Positions 1 to 8,902 of a stretch of 64,000 bases of DNA are shown here, one piece after another. Within the stretch, counting starts at the first letter, position 1. Each line of letters opens with the position of its first letter. The notes beneath the pieces were generated by a model. That model saw only the letters and a program-made list of their open reading frames with translations, had not been told where the DNA came from and did not search any database. The DNA is from Echinimonas agarilytica. Lineage in GTDB: Bacteria > Pseudomonadota > Gammaproteobacteria > Enterobacterales > Neiellaceae. The stretch is taken from the NCBI RefSeq assembly GCF_023703465.1, contig NZ_JAMQGP010000001.1, forward strand, positions 62,001 through 126,000. Direction: 5' to 3'. Made by a program: the position numbers and the translations under genes.

Positions 1-2398
1 AAGGCAGCACGTTGCTATAGGTGTTGCTCTCCCTTGTGGCGGTATATAACTCTTGAACTTGAGAATCATAATCACGATAAGGGGCATCACCATCAGATAT
101 CCTAGTGGTGATCATGCCAAGCGTATCCACATCTGTTTCAACGTAACGAACGCCAAAATTTCCTGAGTAGGGAATCTCTAATAGTTCATTTTCAAAGTTA
201 AATTTGGCGTATACAGCCCGCGTTGTCTCTTCGATCAGATAGGGATAACTTTGGTCGGTATAGAGCCCAGCCTTGGGAATGGTAAACACATGATCCAACT
301 CACCCCCACTAATCAGCTCCTCTTGACCTTCGGGGTATTCAATCTTGTTCTTACACAATCCGGTGGGATTATCAAAAGCGACTTCAAACAGTAAACAGTC
401 GCCTTGGCGGCCTGGGAAGAATGTATCCACCATATTGGAAAATTCATTGTGAGGTATTCTCATGCTCGTCCAGCTTGGTAACGAATTCGCACCTCTCGAG
501 CCGGGAAAAAGCCCTACACTGTTCTGAACATATGGATCCAAATAGCCTTCGCCCGGAGCCAAAGTAATATCTTGAGCGTAAAGACCTGCTGCGTGATCTT
601 CCGCTGCGACACGATTAATCCAATCAATTGAAGGTTTAATGTTGGTCGTGCCACCAAGCATGGTGCCGGTATTCAGGTTTCTATCAGCGTAGCGCCAGTT
701 TTTTGAGAAAATGGAGTGCAGGTGAAACTCTGCAAACTTCAATTCGGTCCTTTCTCGACTCACATCATTTTTAGCGCCGCGAACACCAAACTCCAACTTA
801 GTAATGTAGTCACCGTCCAAAAACCAATCAAAGTCGAGAGAAATCGACTCCTTGCGGTTTTCAATAGTGCTTTGATTGCCGTTTATTCGAGTAAAGTTAT
901 AGTTATCAGGATTCGACAGAGCGCCATCAATTGCAGCTCCTCCATCAAATGACACCATCCCAAGTTCAGGGAAAGTTTGGCCAGGTGCATAGTCAAAGTA
1001 GACAACCGAATTTGAAATCGCTTCGACATCATCATTGCCTTCGACCGCGGTGCTTACCGATGGATCAGAAAGAATGCCGAAACTTTCTTTTTCAGTTTTG
1101 GAGCTCGCATAGGCGTAGTCAGCTTCCATGATGAAATCATCTGAGAGATCGAACTTGCCGCCAAAACCAAATGTCTTTTGGTCAATGTCTTGCAACTCAC
1201 TCGAGAAGTTGGTGTTCACCGGTGATGAGGTGCTACCACTTGCCGGAGCAAAGGCACCGGCTTGCACTATGTATCGATTGACTGTGTCAGTTTGCTTTTC
1301 ATAAACAGGCGATTCGTCGGTCCCGGTATTCACATATTCATAATCAAATGGGCTACGTTCAAACGCTCCGAGAATTACCGGGGTTTCATCTAGATTTGTA
1401 GTGTCTAGTCGATCTCGCTCTTGCAACGTATTCCTTTGGTTGCCCGTAGAGAACCTAAGGCGTTCATTTGAACTCAAACGTTCAAACTTGGAGCTCATTC
1501 CAGAAACATGAAGCTCTACAGACTCGTTGAGCTGCCACTGAATGGTGGAATCAAAAGAGAAGTTTTCTTCTTCAAATGGCTTTCGTTCAATGCTGATATC
1601 TTCAGGGCGAAACACAGCCTGGTTCACAAGCTCTGTATTCTCTATTTGTTTTTCAAGCGCTGGAGACCAATTTGAATCAAGTTGATGAGTTTCAGTAAAA
1701 CGTTCCTGATAGGCCACATTGAGTAACACCCCAATTTCACCCCAATCATTCATGTCCCACTTGGTGGTACCCATAAAGTTGGCTTTCTGACCAAGATCAT
1801 CAGCAATGCTATTTTTCATGCCTTGATAGGCTGCATTAAACGTTGCTTGCTTAAAATCCAATGGTTGAAAGGTTTTAAGCCGAACCGTTGCACCAATAGC
1901 TCCTTCCACCATATCGGCAGTAGGAGACTTAATGACCTCAATGCCTTTGAAGAGCGACGAATCAACTGCATTGAATGAGTTGGAGCGGTCTTCTCCTGTG
2001 CTGGCCATACTTTGGCCGTTAATTTCTACGCGGTTTTGTGACAACCCCCGAACTTGGAAACTTGAACCTGCACCGGTCTCATCTCTTCCAATCTGAATAC
2101 CGGTCACCCGCTGGAGCGCTTCTGCAATATTATTATCAGGCAATTGACCAATATCTTCAGCCGAGATGGCATCCATGATCTGGTCTGCATTTTTCTTAGC
2201 GAAGGCTGCATCACGAAGTGAACTGCGTACCCCTGTAACTGTGATGATCTCAGGAGCCTCGGATTGTGCGACTTCTTCACCTCCGTCTTTTTGCTTTGTA
2301 TCTTCCGCTGATATCACGCTAGTCGAGTACAGCGACAATGCGAGACTCGTCCAGAGGCATCTCTGGATTGATCTTGCTAGAACATGCCTTGTAAACAT
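1..2398 (-). CDS. TonB-dependent receptor, oligosaccharide type (3' end outside window)
   Basis: Outer-membrane active transporter of the large Xanthomonas/Caulobacter/Alteromonas class that usually imports oligosaccharides using TonB-ExbBD energy. The reading frame opens at an ATG (2398-2396) with a GAGGG ribosome site about 9 bases upstream and stays open to the window edge, so about 799 residues are visible and the C-terminal barrel is missing. A signal peptide is followed by the TonB box region (EIITVTGVRSSLRDA) and a plug with the class-typical DNNIAEALQRVTGIQI and VRGLSQNRVEINGQ motifs. It is divergent from a CadC-like regulator and close to a GH49-like lipoprotein, which suggests a shared polysaccharide locus. 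The substrate cannot be read from the sequence. Family call is firm, substrate class is inference. Confidence 0.9.
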   Translation of the reverse strand, partial: MFTRHVLARSIQRCLWTSLALSLYSTSVISAEDTKQKDGGEEVAQSEAPEIITVTGVRSSLRDAAFAKKNADQIMDAISAEDIGQLPDNNIAEALQRVTGIQIGRDETGAGSSFQVRGLSQNRVEINGQSMASTGEDRSNSFNAVDSSLFKGIEVIKSPTADMVEGAIGATVRLKTFQPLDFKQATFNAAYQGMKNSIADDLGQKANFMGTTKWDMNDWGEIGVLLNVAYQERFTETHQLDSNWSPALEKQIENTELVNQAVFRPEDISIERKPFEEENFSFDSTIQWQLNESVELHVSGMSSKFERLSSNERLRFSTGNQRNTLQERDRLDTTNLDETPVILGAFERSPFDYEYVNTGTDESPVYEKQTDTVNRYIVQAGAFAPASGSTSSPVNTNFSSELQDIDQKTFGFGGKFDLSDDFIMEADYAYASSKTEKESFGILSDPSVSTAVEGNDDVEAISNSVVYFDYAPGQTFPELGMVSFDGGAAIDGALSNPDNYNFTRINGNQSTIENRKESISLDFDWFLDGDYITKLEFGVRGAKNDVSRERTELKFAEFHLHSIFSKNWRYADRNLNTGTMLGGTTNIKPSIDWINRVAAEDHAAGLYAQDITLAPGEGYLDPYVQNSVGLFPGSRGANSLPSWTSMRIPHNEFSNMVDTFFPGRQGDCLLFEVAFDNPTGLCKNKIEYPEGQEELISGGELDHVFTIPKAGLYTDQSYPYLIEETTRAVYAKFNFENELLEIPYSGNFGVRYVETDVDTLGMITTRISDGDAPYRDYDSQVQELYTATRESNTYSNVLP

Positions 2399-3177
2399 AA
2401 AGAACCCTCGTACTTTTTGGCCCACTTGATGGTCTGGCCTACAAAATGTGTGGGGCCATTAAAAAGACAGGGCACTGAAAGTTCTGAGACTTAGCTCTAC
2501 AAAGGCTGCCAGCTTAATTTTTGATGGTCACCATAACCTTTTCATTGCCAATTCATCACAGTTCAAAAGGTTTATTCGGCTAAATCGATGTAAAATAAAA
2601 TCACGCATCGGATCAGGCTCACCCTGTTTGGGTATGGGATTTTGACTCTGCACCGTTTCAAATGATCATGTGCGTCGAATATAGTGATGGTCACGAGTAG
2701 CTTGTAAATAAGAAAAGCGATAAACGGAAACTTGGTCGGTCATCACGCTGTTGAAAGCTCGGACCTGTTGAGTCCTAAATAGCACGTTTTTTGTATCATT
2801 TAAGCGTAATCGTCAGTGAACGTATAAGGCAACTCAGAATCAAAAAACCACATCTAAACCAGGTTAGGCAGTATGACATCACGTTTATGTTAATTTTTTG
2901 AAAAATAGTCTATAACCCTACTAGCTTTACCTAAGAAAAAAATTATTAACTTTTATCCTTACAAATCAATAACAAAATAAACCTCCATTATATTTACATC
3001 ATAAATTACTTCACAAACAAACATAAAATTATAAAAAACATTTACTCATCTAGGCCTTTCACTCCCTATGCAGCCCCCTATAGACTACCTAAAACCGTCG
3101 ACACTCTGCGTGATGCGAAAAAACTCATTGTTGAACCGTTGTACAAGTATGTAACTAATCGTTGAAAAAGTAGTCGT
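2399..3177. other. Divergent intergenic region, AT-rich
   Basis: This 779-base gap separates the divergent TonB receptor and the CadC-like regulator and must hold both promoters. It is very AT-rich from about 2880 to 3060. The ten-base word TGATGGTCAC occurs twice (2522-2531 and 2685-2694); the first copy sits in an ATGGT-C-ACCAT palindrome. No RNA gene or convincing short ORF was seen. Confidence 0.5.
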
Positions 3178-5160
3178 ATGAGCAAAGTAGAAAACACATC
3201 CCCGTTTAGGCTAAACAAGTTCGACATTTACCCTGATCAGGACCAAATTATTTTGGGTAGCAATGAGTACAAACTTGAACCCAAAGTAATGTTGGTATTG
3301 CTTTATTTAGCCAAACATCAAGATCGGGTCGTGACCGTTGATGAACTATTAGAAAGCCTTTGGTCAGGCATGGTGGTGACCCCAAAATCAGTTCAACGGA
3401 CCATTTCCGAACTACGAAAAGTTTTTGCTCTAGATTGTGGAAGCAACCAATATATTCAAACTTTTTCTAAGCGAGGTTATCGCCTAGTAGTGCCCGTGAG
3501 TCCTTTAAGCTCGCCAAAACGAAAGCTGCTCTACTCATCAATCACCGCCATTTTTAGTCTAATAGTGATAGCCTCCCTCGCTTTATTTTGGCTGTCGCCC
3601 AATGAGATGAAATTGCAGTCACTTTCTCCGAATAACATTCATCGAGTTTCTGTCCACCCTTCTGGTGACTACTATGCATCCATCGAACAAACTAATGCGG
3701 GTTTTCTGGTGCAAGTCATCAAAGATGAACAACCCACTCACACACTCATTGAACTGGACAGACTAAACTTACTGTCAAGCAGCTTAAGATGGTCTGATTC
3801 AGGCGATCAGCTCGCATTATTGTGGTCTGACGGGGAAGCCCACATCAGGGTATTCCAGTTTTCGCCAAATGAGCATGAAGCGCCCCATACCATTGCAGTA
3901 ATAGATGACCCAATCCACCGATATCGGGGCGTAGACTTTATAAATGACCGGCAACTCGTGGTGACCCGCAGTCATGAAGATGAGTATAATTTTCAAACGC
4001 TGCTCATGGATATTCAAACTGGCGAATCCACCCGAATAAGCGAGCTTTCTAAGACGCTGTTCGCGGTGGCGCAACGCGGCATAGTTGCCATGACTCAAAT
4101 GGACGGGAAACAGCAGCAACTTCACTTTTATGACGTGGCAACTCAAAGCTTACTAATCACCCACACAGTATTGGATGAGATCACTGGCATTGAATGGCCC
4201 GCAAATAGCAAAGAGCTCTACTACTTCACACCCAATAAAATCATGAAGATCTCTCTTAACGGGGAGTTAACAGAAGTTCAAAAGCACCATGAAGGAAGCA
4301 TTACCAGCCTGAGTATTGCTGATGATTTTGATGATATTTATTGGACCGAGCAGGCCGTGGCTCATAACATTATAATGAAAGGGGTTGACGGTTGTTGTAT
4401 TCGACGAATAACAGACACGGATGCCGACGAATACAATGCAAAATATTCGCCTGACGGAAGAAGCATAGCGTATATCTCAAAACATCAAGGTGCTGAACAA
4501 CTTTGGCTCTACCAAAATGACGCACACAGGCAACTGACTGCCTTTTCCAAACCCACTCAAATAACAAAACCCTTGTGGGGTGCCGATAGTCAGCACATTG
4601 TTTTTAAAAACCAAGATACGACTTTCCGATACACACTACACAACCAGCAGCTAGAAACCCTTATCAAAAATAATAACTTTCTCTACCCAATCGGTATGGT
4701 CAACAATGACGTGCTTATTTTCGTAGATACAAATCAAGGAACAACCAAGGGAATTTGGCAAAAAAAACTCTCCACTGGAGAGCTCAAACAACTCGATATT
4801 CCAATTTCTAGTCAAGCGTTTGTGTTAGACGGAAAGGTTTTTTACCAAGAACATAACCGAGCAGAGTTAATGCAATATATGGCGGGAAGCGCACAAGTGA
4901 TCACCACAATGCCTCACCATAAGATTTTGCATCTCGATAGAGCCCCAGATCAAATCTTCTATCGCAAATACAAACAAGGAGAAATTAACAACATTTATCG
5001 GTATGAATTATCAACACAGCAGCATAGCTTAGTCATCCCAAGGCTTTCCTATCAAGGTAAAGTTAACTCGGTTTCCCAACAAGGCACATACATTTTTCAA
5101 AAGCCTCAAAATGAGCAAGGTAAACTCTATAAGCAGCCTCTCACAAGCCATCGTCGTTAG
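3178..5160 (+). CDS. CadC/ToxR-like transmembrane regulator with beta-propeller sensor domain
   Basis: A one-component membrane regulator of 660 residues. Residues about 12-108 form an OmpR/CadC-type winged helix (SVQRTISELRKVF, then the wing ending SKRGYRLVVPV). A single membrane helix follows at about 118-140, and the remaining roughly 500 residues look like WD40/PD40 TolB-like propeller repeats (for example YNAKYSPDGRSIAYIS) facing the periplasm. The family senses periplasmic signals and activates nearby promoters; the long propeller would be the ligand or protein sensor. It lies between a TonB receptor (divergent) and a GH49-like lipoprotein (445 bases downstream, same strand), so it is the obvious candidate regulator of both. 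No strong ribosome site precedes the ATG. The ligand is unknown. Confidence 0.85.
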   Translation: MSKVENTSPFRLNKFDIYPDQDQIILGSNEYKLEPKVMLVLLYLAKHQDRVVTVDELLESLWSGMVVTPKSVQRTISELRKVFALDCGSNQYIQTFSKRGYRLVVPVSPLSSPKRKLLYSSITAIFSLIVIASLALFWLSPNEMKLQSLSPNNIHRVSVHPSGDYYASIEQTNAGFLVQVIKDEQPTHTLIELDRLNLLSSSLRWSDSGDQLALLWSDGEAHIRVFQFSPNEHEAPHTIAVIDDPIHRYRGVDFINDRQLVVTRSHEDEYNFQTLLMDIQTGESTRISELSKTLFAVAQRGIVAMTQMDGKQQQLHFYDVATQSLLITHTVLDEITGIEWPANSKELYYFTPNKIMKISLNGELTEVQKHHEGSITSLSIADDFDDIYWTEQAVAHNIIMKGVDGCCIRRITDTDADEYNAKYSPDGRSIAYISKHQGAEQLWLYQNDAHRQLTAFSKPTQITKPLWGADSQHIVFKNQDTTFRYTLHNQQLETLIKNNNFLYPIGMVNNDVLIFVDTNQGTTKGIWQKKLSTGELKQLDIPISSQAFVLDGKVFYQEHNRAELMQYMAGSAQVITTMPHHKILHLDRAPDQIFYRKYKQGEINNIYRYELSTQQHSLVIPRLSYQGKVNSVSQQGTYIFQKPQNEQGKLYKQPLTSHRR

Positions 5161-5605
5161 TACCTACAGATTACAATATCAACCGAAACAAAAGTATACT
5201 TTTCAGCCGCTCGCCTACCGCCCCTGTATGCAATCATGATTAGCCATCATGTTCTGCTTGATATATTGCTTTTGGTAGCGCTCACAGGCACTTGAGGAAA
5301 ACATCCTTGAGTTATTTTACCAAAACATAAAAATGAGCGTCTTTCGGCTTACAAACCTAATAAAAACAACAACATCAACAAATCATTCCATATTTGCACG
5401 ATTCAGTGCATAACCATGAACTGATTGTTTTTTAAAGAAAATAACACGGGGCGAAAAAGTGTGATGTGAACGCTTGGTCGAAATGACAGGGCTCTTTACT
5501 CTCTCGGCTTAAACGAAGTTTAGTGGAAAGTATCCAGAGCCCCTCTTTAGGACGTGTGGTATTCGAACTTGATTTCGTGCACTTTCGAAACACATAGGTA
5601 GATTC
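5161..5605. other. Intergenic leader upstream of the GH49-like lipoprotein
   Basis: A 445-base gap with no gene. It contains an inverted repeat, GGGCTCT (5489-5495) and AGAGCCC (5536-5542), with inner TACT and AGTA segments that could extend the stem across a small internal loop. It lies about 65 bases before the lipoprotein start and could be a leader structure or an operator. No poly-T tract follows, so it is not a standard terminator. Confidence 0.4.
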
Positions 5606-8600
5606 ATGATGTCACGTTATTTTTCAGTTCTCGGATTATCAATTCTAGCTGCGGCCTGTGGTGGAGGTGGAGGTGGAGGTTCAGGTCATACTGAGCTGCC
5701 CATCACCAATCAAGCACCTAACATTCACATTACTTCACCAGAAGCGAATCAAGTATTTACTTCGGATGAGGACATATCCTTCGTCGCCACTGCCAGTGAT
5801 AGCGATGGCTCTATCGCCAGTGTCGCATTTTACCTTGGCGATAATTTACAAGCGACAGACCTCGACTCGCCATACTCAGTAAGCTTAGAAGGGCTTAGTG
5901 TCGGAGCACACGTACTAACAGCTGTGGCAACCGACAATGACGGCGCAACAACGACCTCAAGCGCCATATCGATTCAGGTCAATACCGTGCCAAATGTTGC
6001 GCCTACCGTATCGCTCACAGCGCCTAGCGGCAATACTGAATATACCGAAGGCGAGTCACTAACTGTCTCTGCAACGGCAAATGACAGTGACGGTAACATT
6101 ACTCAAGTTGAATTCTTTCTCGGCAGCAAATCATTAGGTACCGACGCGAGTTCTCCGTTTTCGGTTAGCCATAACAACCTTGTACTCGGAGCGTACTCCA
6201 TTACCGCAATTGCAACCGACAATGACGGCGCAACAACGACCTCAAACGCCATATCGATTCAGGTCAATAAACCCAATTCTATTGAACCTGAGCAAGCCCC
6301 CTCTGCGTTGTATTTTTACAATCAAATTCCCTACCAATACCTCGAACTTCACTGGCAAGACAACAGTAATAAAGAAACAGGCTTTCGTGTAGAGCAACGT
6401 TTTGAAGATCAAACCGCTTGGGTAAAATTGGCCACTCTCACTGCGAATACATCGAGCTGGAATACCAATAGTTATGATCGCTCAGGACCAACAGCTGAAC
6501 TCCGAGTGGTTGCACTTTTCGGTGAGCAAGAGGTAGCAAGTGACCCTATTCGCGTGGTTGGCCAAAGCGACACCTTAGAAGTATTTTCGGAAGTCGCGGG
6601 GATTCGCTCTCCCAAAGATCATACGATGACTTCTGTCACTTCAGGTGAACTCATCACCTTTAGCGAATTACAGGATCAAACTCCGGCTGATCCGTCTCAA
6701 GGCAAGGCTACTCAAGTTTCTACCTTCTTTTCTATTCAGGTAAAAAAAGCGGGCACGGACGATACATTTCTCGATTCGCCAACGTATGAAACTCGGCCTC
6801 AATTGCGCAATTACAAAGCACAAAATGACCCAGCACATTCTGGGGGTCACAAACCCTACGGCTACTCCAACTATGGGCCACATGCCAGCCAAACAGGGCG
6901 AACTCTGCACCAAAAGCATTGGACCAATTTCGATAGTAGCGACAATGTGACTGTTCAGATTAATTTGCTAGAAACAGCCTCTCTGTCTGGTCCAATCAAC
7001 ATTGCTGATGTTGAAATTCACCCCGCACCTTTGTCGATGAAACAGATCGACACCACAACGTTAGAAGTTGAGCTTCCCGGCGCACCGAACTACGCAAGGC
7101 ATTATCGGGTAGCACTTAACCGCGACGCTTGGGATGCAGAAGTACCAAATCGTGACGGCACTATTATTGAATCTCCACTGTATCTTTTCGTCAACCCTAT
7201 GCATTTAGCGCCAGCCTCAGCACCGGCAGGAGAAATTAAAGAATTTGATCAAGGCCAGCTGGTGGTGATCGGTTCAGGAATTCATCTACCGAATTCCACA
7301 TATCAACATTTTGGATCGGGCGCCAACGACACAATGGTCGAGCTCTATGCCCCCGCAGATGCGTATCTTCACTATGGTTTCTTAGTCAAAGACCCAACCG
7401 CGGACTTAAAAATATGGGGACGCGCCATCTATTCAGACGAGATGTTTGTGGTTTACCCAGACACAGACGACTACTTGGGATCTGATGAATCACGAACCCC
7501 TTGGGCCAGAACGCGTGCCATTGCAAATAACCCTTGGGGGATTGATGATGCTTGGTGGAGCAGTCACTTCCACGTCAATGGTAACCCAGAAAACAAGGTT
7601 GTGTTTGATGGTTTCACCAACATTGGCGCTCGCATGGGCACCGCAGTAACGTCCGCAACTGTCGATATTAAGAATCACAAAGACGTGGGCTATGGTGGAG
7701 GAACTTATCAATCTGGTAACGGAGAAAACGTCTATTACCTAGGTAACATGATGTCCAATGATGATGATGTGACGTACATTCATGAAACATACAAAATGGA
7801 ACACAATACCACCTTCAATGAGCACAATGGCCCTAGTTTCCAATTTGGCTGGGGCGTGAATACCCAAGCTGCGGGCGGTAAAATCTATCATCACACAGTG
7901 TTAAGTTCCAACCGCAGGGATGAAACAGGCTATGGTAAAAACCACGGTGTGTTTAATAGTCGCTTGCAGTTAGGAAACTTAGAACAACATATAGGCGGCC
8001 ACTTTGAAGATTTTGACTTTTGGGGCAAGGAAGTCATCTTGTTTAATCTTCAAATTTGGCAAGATCGTCAGGATGAAACAAACACTAACCAAACCAGCTT
8101 GCTCTCAGATAAAGTCTTTAAAGATTTTGAAATTAATGAATTGCCATACCTTCAGAACCAAATAAAAGGCACAGAGGATACCAATACAGGCAACGTAGGT
8201 TACATTCGATTTTTGCACTTCGATAACGTCAATTTTGAAGGGCAAGCACTGGCCAGTTTGGATGACAGAAACTTGTTCAGCTACAACGAGTATGCATTGG
8301 TTCATACCTTTACTTTCTTTAGCTTGCCACCCGCAGTAGCACAACCACCGGCAGGAACAGCGCCACTAGGGAAGCAGATCACGATCAAGGCATTGTCAAA
8401 CGACACCTTTGTTCAAGCCGACAGCAGCTTGCCTGAAAGCCTGAGTCCACTTACCGCGAATGACGCCGCCGGAGCTCAAACGTTTACAGTCGTCGATGCC
8501 GGCAATGGTTACATTGCATTGAACGCTGAAAATAACTTTTACGTGAAAGCCGACTCGAAACGCTATGGCTACATTCACACCCTACCCGATACGATTCGAG

Positions 8601-8797
8601 GTGATGACGAAACGCAAGAAATCACCGAAGAGGCTAAGTTTATCTGGGTCGACAACAATAACGGCAGCTTCAGCCTTTATTCCAAATCTATGGCGCTCTA
8701 TATCCGAGTTGAAGCCGGTTCGGGACCAGAAATGCCACTCTATGCCGCTCATGATGTGGTTGATGAACACGCCAGCTTTGAATATTTTGAAGAGTAA
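5606..8797 (+). CDS. Multidomain lipoprotein: Ig-like repeats, FnIII-like, GH49-like beta-helix, fascin-like C-terminus
   Basis: A 1063-residue surface or periplasmic lipoprotein. The signal peptide ends in a lipobox with Cys18 (LAAAC) followed by a Gly-rich linker. Two bacterial Ig-like domains (about 35-127 and 130-222) are followed by a fibronectin-III-like domain (about 228-322), a beta-sandwich region (about 322-545), then a right-handed beta-helix (about 545-910) resembling GH49 dextranase/isopullulanase: motif LKIWGRAIYSDEMF, then SNDDDVTYIHE with clustered aspartates near residue 717 where GH49 keeps catalytic Asp residues. The last 140 residues resemble a fascin-like beta-trefoil (QTFTVVDAGNGYIALNAEN). 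GH49 enzymes cut alpha-glucans or sulfated arabinan; the actual substrate is unknown. Neighbours (TonB receptor, CadC-like regulator) support a carbohydrate role. The GH49 assignment is by motif likeness only. Confidence 0.65.
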   Translation: MMSRYFSVLGLSILAAACGGGGGGGSGHTELPITNQAPNIHITSPEANQVFTSDEDISFVATASDSDGSIASVAFYLGDNLQATDLDSPYSVSLEGLSVGAHVLTAVATDNDGATTTSSAISIQVNTVPNVAPTVSLTAPSGNTEYTEGESLTVSATANDSDGNITQVEFFLGSKSLGTDASSPFSVSHNNLVLGAYSITAIATDNDGATTTSNAISIQVNKPNSIEPEQAPSALYFYNQIPYQYLELHWQDNSNKETGFRVEQRFEDQTAWVKLATLTANTSSWNTNSYDRSGPTAELRVVALFGEQEVASDPIRVVGQSDTLEVFSEVAGIRSPKDHTMTSVTSGELITFSELQDQTPADPSQGKATQVSTFFSIQVKKAGTDDTFLDSPTYETRPQLRNYKAQNDPAHSGGHKPYGYSNYGPHASQTGRTLHQKHWTNFDSSDNVTVQINLLETASLSGPINIADVEIHPAPLSMKQIDTTTLEVELPGAPNYARHYRVALNRDAWDAEVPNRDGTIIESPLYLFVNPMHLAPASAPAGEIKEFDQGQLVVIGSGIHLPNSTYQHFGSGANDTMVELYAPADAYLHYGFLVKDPTADLKIWGRAIYSDEMFVVYPDTDDYLGSDESRTPWARTRAIANNPWGIDDAWWSSHFHVNGNPENKVVFDGFTNIGARMGTAVTSATVDIKNHKDVGYGGGTYQSGNGENVYYLGNMMSNDDDVTYIHETYKMEHNTTFNEHNGPSFQFGWGVNTQAAGGKIYHHTVLSSNRRDETGYGKNHGVFNSRLQLGNLEQHIGGHFEDFDFWGKEVILFNLQIWQDRQDETNTNQTSLLSDKVFKDFEINELPYLQNQIKGTEDTNTGNVGYIRFLHFDNVNFEGQALASLDDRNLFSYNEYALVHTFTFFSLPPAVAQPPAGTAPLGKQITIKALSNDTFVQADSSLPESLSPLTANDAAGAQTFTVVDAGNGYIALNAENNFYVKADSKRYGYIHTLPDTIRGDDETQEITEEAKFIWVDNNNGSFSLYSKSMALYIRVEAGSGPEMPLYAAHDVVDEHASFEYFEE
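5927..6269 (+). repeat. 58-bp direct repeat within tandem Ig-like domains
   Basis: Positions 5927-5984 and 6212-6269 are identical except for one base (G at 5961, A at 6246). They encode the same C-terminal strand of each Ig-like domain (ATDNDGATTTS). The rest of the two domains has diverged much more, which points to recent local duplication or gene conversion at the end of each repeat unit. Confidence 0.9.
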
Positions 8798-8812
8798 AAC
8801 CAAGTGATGGTC

Positions 8813-8844
8813 AAACCCAATACACACGCTTTTGTATTGGGTTT
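8813..8844. terminator. Bidirectional terminator hairpin
   Basis: A perfect 12-base inverted repeat (AAACCCAATACA at 8813-8824, TGTATTGGGTTT at 8833-8844) with an 8-base loop lies between the convergent GH49-like lipoprotein and fbpC-like genes. A- and T-rich stem ends on both sides fit use in both directions. Confidence 0.75.
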
Positions 8845-8902
8845 ACCAACGCGCATCCATTCATTCACGGGCAAATAGCAAGGTCAGTATCAGAAGTGTT
8901 TA

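Noticed and set aside
7490-7711. Antisense open frame inside the GH49-like gene
   Set aside because: No recognisable protein features; it lies wholly within a conserved-looking long coding sequence.
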